DNA from: Treponema sp.
Lineage (GTDB): Bacteria; Spirochaetota; Spirochaetia; Treponematales; Breznakiellaceae
Reading direction: 5' to 3'
Length of the DNA stretch: 10,962 nucleotides
Assembly: GCA_031276615.1 (NCBI GenBank)
Contig: JAISND010000176.1
Coordinates: 1 to 10,962 of the forward strand
Made by a program: the position numbers and the translations under genes. The notes under the pieces were generated by a model. The model was not told where the DNA came from. It saw only the letters and a list, made by a program, of their open reading frames with translations, and did no database searches. This document shows, one piece after another, positions 6,981 through 10,962 of the stretch. Every line of letters starts with the position of its first letter. The stretch's first letter is position 1.

Positions 6981-8309
6981 ATGCTTTTAATCGGAAACGG
7001 ACAAATCGTGACACGGGACAATGCCCGCCCCTTTATCCGGAACGGCGCGGTCGCCGTTGAGGGGCAGCTTGTCAGGGAAGTGGGGGAAACCGCCGCGCTC
7101 AGGGCAAAGTACCCCGATGCCGGGCACATCGACGCCGGGGGCAGGCTGGTCATGCCGGGTTTTATCAACGCCCACATGCACTACTACTCAACCTTTGCCC
7201 GCGGCATGAACCTCGGCGGAAAGCCGGCCACTACCTTCGGTGAAATTCTCTCCGGCCTCTGGTGGCGGCTCGATAAAAAACTGACCCTCGAAGATGTCTA
7301 CTATAGCTGCGCCGGCCCCATGATCGATGGAATCCGCTCCGGGGTAACTTCGGTCATCGATCACCACGCAAGCCCCTTCGCGGTTGAGGGAAGCCTTTTC
7401 AAAATTGCCGAGGCGGCAAAGCTCTTCGGCATTCGCAGCAACCTCTGCTACGAAACCTCCGACCGGGACGGTGAAAAAATCGCCGCCGCGGGAATAAAGG
7501 AAAACGCCGATTTTGCCAAATACTGCAAAGAGCGGGATGACGACATGATCAGGGCCCTCTTCGGCATGCACGCCCAGATGACCATAAGCGAAAAAACCCT
7601 TGAACGCTGCGTTGATGCCGCCGCCGCGTCCGGTATCGGTTTCCATGTTCACGCCGCCGAAGGCATTGAGGATCTGATCGACGGGGTTTCCAAATACGGG
7701 CTGCGGGTCATCGAAAGGCTCCACAAATACGGGGTGCTCTCGGAAAAATCAATCGCGGTTCACTGCGTCCACATCACCGATGAAGAAATGGATATGCTGC
7801 GGGACAGCGCCGTGGCGGTGGTTCACAACCCCCAGTCCAACATGGGGAACGCGGTGGGCGTCTCCCCGGTACTGGACATGCTCAAAAGGGGAATACTTGT
7901 CGGCATGGGAACCGACGGCTACACGCCGGACATGACCGAGTCCCTCAAGACCGCCGGAATTCTCCACAGGCACGCGAAGGGTATTCCCTCGGCTGCCTGG
8001 ACGGAGCCGCACACCATGCTTTTTGAAAACAACAAACGGATCATGGAGCGGTTCATCGGGGGCAGGCTGGGTGCGTTGAAGGAAGGGCACTACGCGGATA
8101 TCATCATCGTGGACTACCGGGGTCCCACGCCGGTCAACGAGCATACGATCAACAGCCACATTTTCTTCGGCGTTTCGGGACGCCATGTGGATACCACCAT
8201 CATCAACGGAAAGATCGTTATGAAGGAAAGGATACTGGTCGACATCGATGAGGAAGCGCTGATGGCGAAATCACGGGAACTGGCGCGGAAGCTCTGGGAG
8301 AGGATTTAG
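6981..8309 (+). CDS. ssnA: SsnA family putative aminohydrolase
   Basis: 442 residues, the same length as E. coli SsnA. Metal-dependent amidohydrolase of the ATZ/TRZ group, which includes guanine deaminase and chlorohydrolases. Metal-site residues: HMH at 65-67 (H65, H67), HVHAAE at 222-227 (H224, E227), HCVH at 261-264, and the catalytic-type D312 in 'GMGTDGY'. Soluble; no signal peptide seen. The GGGAGGA ribosome site lies just before the ATG. The family name comes from a stationary-phase phenotype in E. coli, and its true substrate was long unknown. Placed after ygfK, as in E. coli, it probably deaminates or opens a ring of a purine-derived intermediate (inference). An adenosine/guanine deaminase-like activity is the main alternative. 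All expected metal ligands seem present. Confidence 0.95.
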   Translation: MLLIGNGQIVTRDNARPFIRNGAVAVEGQLVREVGETAALRAKYPDAGHIDAGGRLVMPGFINAHMHYYSTFARGMNLGGKPATTFGEILSGLWWRLDKKLTLEDVYYSCAGPMIDGIRSGVTSVIDHHASPFAVEGSLFKIAEAAKLFGIRSNLCYETSDRDGEKIAAAGIKENADFAKYCKERDDDMIRALFGMHAQMTISEKTLERCVDAAAASGIGFHVHAAEGIEDLIDGVSKYGLRVIERLHKYGVLSEKSIAVHCVHITDEEMDMLRDSAVAVVHNPQSNMGNAVGVSPVLDMLKRGILVGMGTDGYTPDMTESLKTAGILHRHAKGIPSAAWTEPHTMLFENNKRIMERFIGGRLGALKEGHYADIIIVDYRGPTPVNEHTINSHIFFGVSGRHVDTTIINGKIVMKERILVDIDEEALMAKSRELARKLWERI

Positions 8310-8314
8310 GCGTC

Positions 8315-9118
8315 ATGTTTGTCATAATCAAGGGCGCCGGGGATCTTGCGTCGGGCATCGCCCTGCGCCTTCACCGTTCCGGCTTCACTGTCGTCATGAC
8401 CGAAACAGCCGCGCCCCTCGCTGTGCGCCGGACGGTCGCTTTTTCGCAGGCGGTGTACGATGGCGTGACGCAGGTGGAGGATCTGACCGCGGTTCTGGCG
8501 CGGAACGAGGCGGAAATGAGGGCCGCCTCTGCCGCGGGGCGGATCGCGGTTTTTGTCGATCCGGCCGCGGAGACTGTCCGCGCTTTCAGGCCCGGAGCCG
8601 TGGTGGACGCGATCATGGCAAAGAGAAACATCGGCACTTCGATCTCCGACGCGCCCGTGGTCGTCGCCATCGGCCCCGGTTTTACCGCGGGTATCGACTG
8701 CCACGCGGTGGTGGAAACAAAGCGGGGCCATAGTCTGGGGCGGGTCATCACCGAAGGAAGCGCGTTTCCCAATACGGGAATTCCCGGCGACATCGGCGGC
8801 TTTACCCTTGAACGGCTCCTCCGCGCCGGTGCCGGCGGCGTTTTTGAGGCAAAAGCCGCGATTGGCGATCGGGTGAAAAAGGGCGGCCTTGTCGCCGTTG
8901 TGCGCCATGACGCGGCGCCCGCCACCCCGGTTTGCGCGGAAATCGACGGCATAGTCCGGGGCCTTCTGCCGTCCGGCCTTGCAGTCACGAAGGGATTGAA
9001 ACTCGGGGACATCGATCCCCGCTGCGAAAGGGCCCACTGTTTCACCGTTTCCGACAAGGCCCTGGCTGTGGGCGGCGGGGTATTGGAAGCGATTCTGGGC
9101 CGGGCAGGCCGGATTTGA
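8315..9118 (+). CDS. yqeB: YqeB/EF2563 family selenium-dependent molybdenum hydroxylase maturation protein, short form
   Basis: 267 residues starting 5 bases after the ssnA stop, so the two are probably translationally linked; a GAGAGGA site lies inside the end of ssnA. It opens with a Rossmann-like 'IIKGAGDLASGIALRL' and contains 'VDAIMAKRNIGT', 'IGPGFTAG', 'CHAVVETKRGH', 'TGIPGDIGG', 'GLAVTKGLKLGDIDPR' and 'AVGGGVLEAIL'. These match the C-terminal half of E. coli YqeB (541 residues). The N-terminal XdhC-like half of that protein is absent, a short form also known as the EF2563 family. The family co-occurs with selenium-dependent molybdenum hydroxylases and is presumed to help insert or protect the labile selenium/molybdenum cofactor; the mechanism is unknown. 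The stop codon falls within a tRNA T-loop-like palindrome (9108-9124). Confidence 0.93.
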   Translation: MFVIIKGAGDLASGIALRLHRSGFTVVMTETAAPLAVRRTVAFSQAVYDGVTQVEDLTAVLARNEAEMRAASAAGRIAVFVDPAAETVRAFRPGAVVDAIMAKRNIGTSISDAPVVVAIGPGFTAGIDCHAVVETKRGHSLGRVITEGSAFPNTGIPGDIGGFTLERLLRAGAGGVFEAKAAIGDRVKKGGLVAVVRHDAAPATPVCAEIDGIVRGLLPSGLAVTKGLKLGDIDPRCERAHCFTVSDKALAVGGGVLEAILGRAGRI

Positions 9119-9170
9119 ACCGGCGCCCTCCTGGTCCCGATCCGCTACACCATCAGCGGGGATCTGCCTG
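9101..9170 (-). pseudogene. tRNA-like remnant lacking an anticodon arm
   Basis: On the - strand there is a canonical T arm, GCCGG-TTCAAAT-CCGGC (complement of 9108-9124), with the expected TTCAAAT loop. It is followed by CTGCCCG (complement of 9101-9107), which can pair at 6 of 7 positions with CAGGCAG (complement of 9164-9170), as an acceptor stem would. Between them 'GGTGTAGCGGATC' looks like the D arm of Glu/Asp-type tRNAs. Only about 39 bases lie between acceptor and T arm, and I find no 5-bp anticodon stem or clear anticodon. It therefore seems deleted or degenerate, or coincidental. The 3' side overlaps the last codons of yqeB. Which tRNA it came from is uncertain. Confidence 0.35.
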
Positions 9171-9502
9171 TGTATCTACCGGATGGGGTAAGGGTTGGTC
9201 AAAAGCTGACTAAAGAGGAACGGGCGCGAATGAAGGCGGAAATTCGGGAAGCGAAGAAACGCCCCCCTGTCTATGATCCTGAATGTCCGCCCTCCACCCC
9301 GGAGGCCCTGGCGGAATTCGCGGCCATGGCACGGGAACTGCGGAAAAACCGCCGTAACCCCGCGCCGGTTGTTGCCCTCCGGCTCATGCCGGAAGTCCTG
9401 GCAAAATACAAGGCCCTGGGGAAGGGCTATACCGGCATCATGGCCGATGTGCTGAACTCTGTGGCGGATAACCCGGAGATTCTCTCAAAGCTCCAAGGCT
9501 AA
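9170..9502 (+). CDS. BrnA-like antitoxin / ribbon-helix-helix protein without visible toxin
   Basis: 110 residues from a GTG start. The C-terminal part, 'VALRLMPEVLAKYKALGKGY' at about 68-87 and then 'TGIMADVLN', has the BrnA antitoxin pattern: a short beta strand, a helix, then the 'GKGY' turn before a second helix. The charged N-terminal part has no recognised fold. BrnA proteins normally bind DNA as ribbon-helix-helix dimers and neutralise the RNase toxin BrnT, whose gene usually lies just upstream. Here the upstream gene is yqeB, so this copy is orphan. The GTG start has only a weak ribosome site; an ATG at 9230 (residue 21) with AGAGGA upstream is an alternative that would give about 90 residues. 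Family assignment is by motif only. Confidence 0.6.
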   Translation: MYLPDGVRVGQKLTKEERARMKAEIREAKKRPPVYDPECPPSTPEALAEFAAMARELRKNRRNPAPVVALRLMPEVLAKYKALGKGYTGIMADVLNSVADNPEILSKLQG

Positions 9503-9522
9503 AACCGGCTCCGGATATGGTG

Positions 9523-9549
9523 ACCGCTCCGGGGAAGAAGCGGTTTTTT
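9523..9549 (+). terminator. Intrinsic terminator after the brnA-like gene
   Basis: ACCGCT (9523-9528), loop CCGGGGAAGA, AGCGGT (9539-9544) forms a 6-bp stem running into six T residues (9544-9549). It lies 20 bases after the brnA-like stop and just before the convergent 3' end of glyS, so it would end + strand transcription. The A-run before the stem on the other strand gives little evidence for a matching glyS terminator. Confidence 0.7.
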
Positions 9550-9567
9550 GTCAGTACACTGCATCCG

Positions 9568-10944
9568 CTACTTTGTCCGCCTGTACGTTTTTATCTCCTG
9601 ACGCAGGCGCGCCGCGAGTTCCACCCGGGGGACACGGACCTGCTCCATGGAGTCCCTGAAACGCAGGGTGACGGTGCCGTTATCCAGGGACTCGTAGTCG
9701 ACGGTGACGCAGAAAGGCGTGCCCGCTTCGTCCTGGCGGCGGTAACGGCGGCCTATGGCGCCCGCCTGATCGTAGTCGGTGGCAAAGTCTTCTTTCAGCT
9801 CACGCCGTATGTCCCGGGCAAGTTCGGAGAGGCCGTCCTTTTTCATCAGGGGCAGTACCGCGACGGTGACCGGCGCCAGGCCGGGGTGAAAACGAAGCAC
9901 CGTTCTCCAATCGTCCGCGGAACTTCCGGTTCCACCCGCGGTTCCTTCGGGACCGTCCTCTTTCTTCCCGGAAACAACTTTTTCCTCATCGTAGGCGTCG
10001 CAGAGGATCATGAGAAGATTCCGCGTAAGCCCCGCGGAGGTTTCGATGATGTAGGGGATGTAACGCTCGTTGTTGTTGTCCTGATCGATGTACTGTAAAT
10101 CCTTGCCCGAATATTCGGCGTGCCGGGCAAGATCGTAGTTGGTACGGTTGTGCACGCCCTCAAGTTCGCGCCAGCCCATGGGGAAGAGGTATTCAATATC
10201 GTAGGCGTCTTTCGCGTAATGGGCAAGCTCGTCCGGGCCGTGCCGATGCCAGCGGAGGTTTTCCATTTTGACACCGAGTTTCTCGTAGTAGGCCCAGCGG
10301 CGTTTGCGCCATTCGTTGAACCATTCCTCGTCGGCGCCGGGCTTTACAAAGTACTGCATCTCCATCTGCTCGAATTCGCAGGTACGGAAAATGAAATTTT
10401 TGGTAACGATTTCGTTGCGGAAGGCTTTGCCGATCTGGGCAATGCCGAAGGGTATCTTCATCCGGTTGGACTGAATGATGTTTTTGTAATTAACGTAGAT
10501 ACCCTGGGCCGTTTCCGGACGGAGATAGATGACGCTGGCGCTGTCCTCGGCCGGGCCGATATGACTCCTGAACATAAGGTTGAACTTCCGGGTATCGGTA
10601 AGCTCGCCGCCGCATTCGGGGCATTTTTTTGCCCTGAGGCTTTCTTCGGGAATCTGATCCGCCCGGAAGCGGGCCTTGCATTTTTTGCAGTCAACCAGGG
10701 GGTCGGTAAAATTTTCCACATGGCCGGAGGCTTCCCAGGTGCGGGGATGCATCAAAATGGCGGCGTCGAGACCAACGATGTCGTCATGAAGCCGGGTCAT
10801 CTCCTTCCACCACGCCTGGGCTATGCGGTTTTTCAACTCTATTCCCAGAGGCCCGTAATCCCAGGCGCCGTTCTGGCCGCCGTAAATTTCGGAGGACTGA
10901 AACACAAAACCGCGCCGCTTGGCAAGGGACGTGATTTTTTCCAT
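9568..10944 (-). CDS. glyS: Glycyl-tRNA synthetase, single-chain alpha2 type
   Basis: 458 residues. Class II aminoacyl-tRNA synthetase that charges tRNA-Gly with glycine using ATP, in the cytoplasm. N-terminal signature 'FVFQSSEIYGGQNGAWDYGP' at about 13-32. Zinc site with two CxxC pairs, at about 86-89 and 108-111. 'RSHIGP' and 'YLRPETAQGIYVNY' follow. Motif 2 is 'GKAFRNEI..RTCEFEQMEMQYF' at about 172-199, and motif 3 includes 'SAGLTRNLLMIL' at about 302-313. A C-terminal anticodon-binding domain begins near 350 ('LAPVTVAVLPL'). A Gly/Ser/Glu-rich loop at about 324-343 before that domain looks like a lineage-specific linker. Length fits the alpha2 family; it is not the alpha2beta2 GlyQ/GlyS form. 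Ribosome site AGGG (complement of 10955-10958) precedes the ATG by 10 bases. Its promoter lies beyond the window. Convergent with the catabolic cluster and unrelated to it. Confidence 0.97.
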   Translation of the reverse strand: MEKITSLAKRRGFVFQSSEIYGGQNGAWDYGPLGIELKNRIAQAWWKEMTRLHDDIVGLDAAILMHPRTWEASGHVENFTDPLVDCKKCKARFRADQIPEESLRAKKCPECGGELTDTRKFNLMFRSHIGPAEDSASVIYLRPETAQGIYVNYKNIIQSNRMKIPFGIAQIGKAFRNEIVTKNFIFRTCEFEQMEMQYFVKPGADEEWFNEWRKRRWAYYEKLGVKMENLRWHRHGPDELAHYAKDAYDIEYLFPMGWRELEGVHNRTNYDLARHAEYSGKDLQYIDQDNNNERYIPYIIETSAGLTRNLLMILCDAYDEEKVVSGKKEDGPEGTAGGTGSSADDWRTVLRFHPGLAPVTVAVLPLMKKDGLSELARDIRRELKEDFATDYDQAGAIGRRYRRQDEAGTPFCVTVDYESLDNGTVTLRFRDSMEQVRVPRVELAARLRQEIKTYRRTK

Positions 10945-10962
10945 GGTAGCTTTACCCTGATA

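Noticed and set aside
8306..9057. Two long - strand ORFs opposite yqeB (8306-9037 and 8371-9057)
   Set aside because: Both are antisense to a well-supported yqeB and have Arg/Pro/Ala/Ser-rich composition expected of GC-rich shadows.
19..9118. Selenocysteine (in-frame UGA) read-through in the cluster
   Set aside because: All six genes are full length at their normal stops with expected C-termini, and I saw no need for read-through.
9101..9170. A selenocysteine tRNA, suggested by the selenium-linked context
   Set aside because: No long acceptor/T-arm combination, long variable arm or UCA anticodon; the fragment is far shorter than selC.
9517..10098. 193-residue + strand ORF opposite the end of glyS
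   Set aside because: Antisense to conserved GlyRS C-terminal coding; it would also start inside the terminator region.

Overview
The window is GC-rich (I judge roughly 60% from reading, not counted). It is almost entirely coding, with short gaps, and holds two units. Positions 19-9118 carry six genes on the + strand in apparent operon order: ygeY, ygeW, a carbamate kinase (arcC/yqeA), ygfK, ssnA and yqeB. Positions 9568-10944 carry a housekeeping glycyl-tRNA synthetase on the - strand, convergent with the cluster. Between them lie a tRNA-like fragment and a small BrnA-type antitoxin gene with no visible toxin partner. The host is hard to name. A single-chain (alpha2-type) GlyRS argues against proteobacteria, and the orphan BrnA together with this cluster would suit an anaerobic spirochaete (Treponema-like) or a firmicute. 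That is inference only.

The six-gene cluster matches the E. coli ygeWXY-hyuA-yqeABC-mocA-ygfK-ssnA-ygfM-xdhD locus in content but is reordered and compacted. These families were first grouped bioinformatically with selenium-dependent molybdenum hydroxylases (xanthine dehydrogenase or purine hydroxylase types). As I recall the literature, they were later tied to anaerobic uric acid/purine breakdown in gut bacteria. A coherent reading is as follows. YgfK (a DHOD-like, GltD-like and ferredoxin fusion) supplies reducing steps on the purine ring. SsnA (amidohydrolase) and YgeY (M20 metallohydrolase) open or trim ureido/amide intermediates. YgeW transfers or phosphorolyses a carbamoyl group, and carbamate kinase converts the carbamoyl phosphate to ATP, CO2 and ammonia. 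YqeB helps mature the selenium/molybdenum enzyme. The diaminopropionate lyase (ygeX), hyuA, yqeC, mocA and the hydroxylase itself are not in this window and may lie upstream of base 1 or elsewhere.

Region by region: ygeY opens the window with a Shine-Dalgarno site and ends in an unusual Lys/Ala/Pro tail. A 136-base gap before ygeW holds a spaced inverted repeat that could be an operator. The ygeW-arcC junction is packed with hairpins, including one terminator-like hairpin inside the end of ygeW. Smaller hairpins sit in the arcC-ygfK and ygfK-ssnA gaps, and yqeB follows ssnA by 5 bases. After yqeB come the tRNA-like remnant, the orphan brnA-like gene, a probable intrinsic terminator and the convergent glyS. 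No complete RNA gene, CRISPR array, insertion sequence or transposase was seen.
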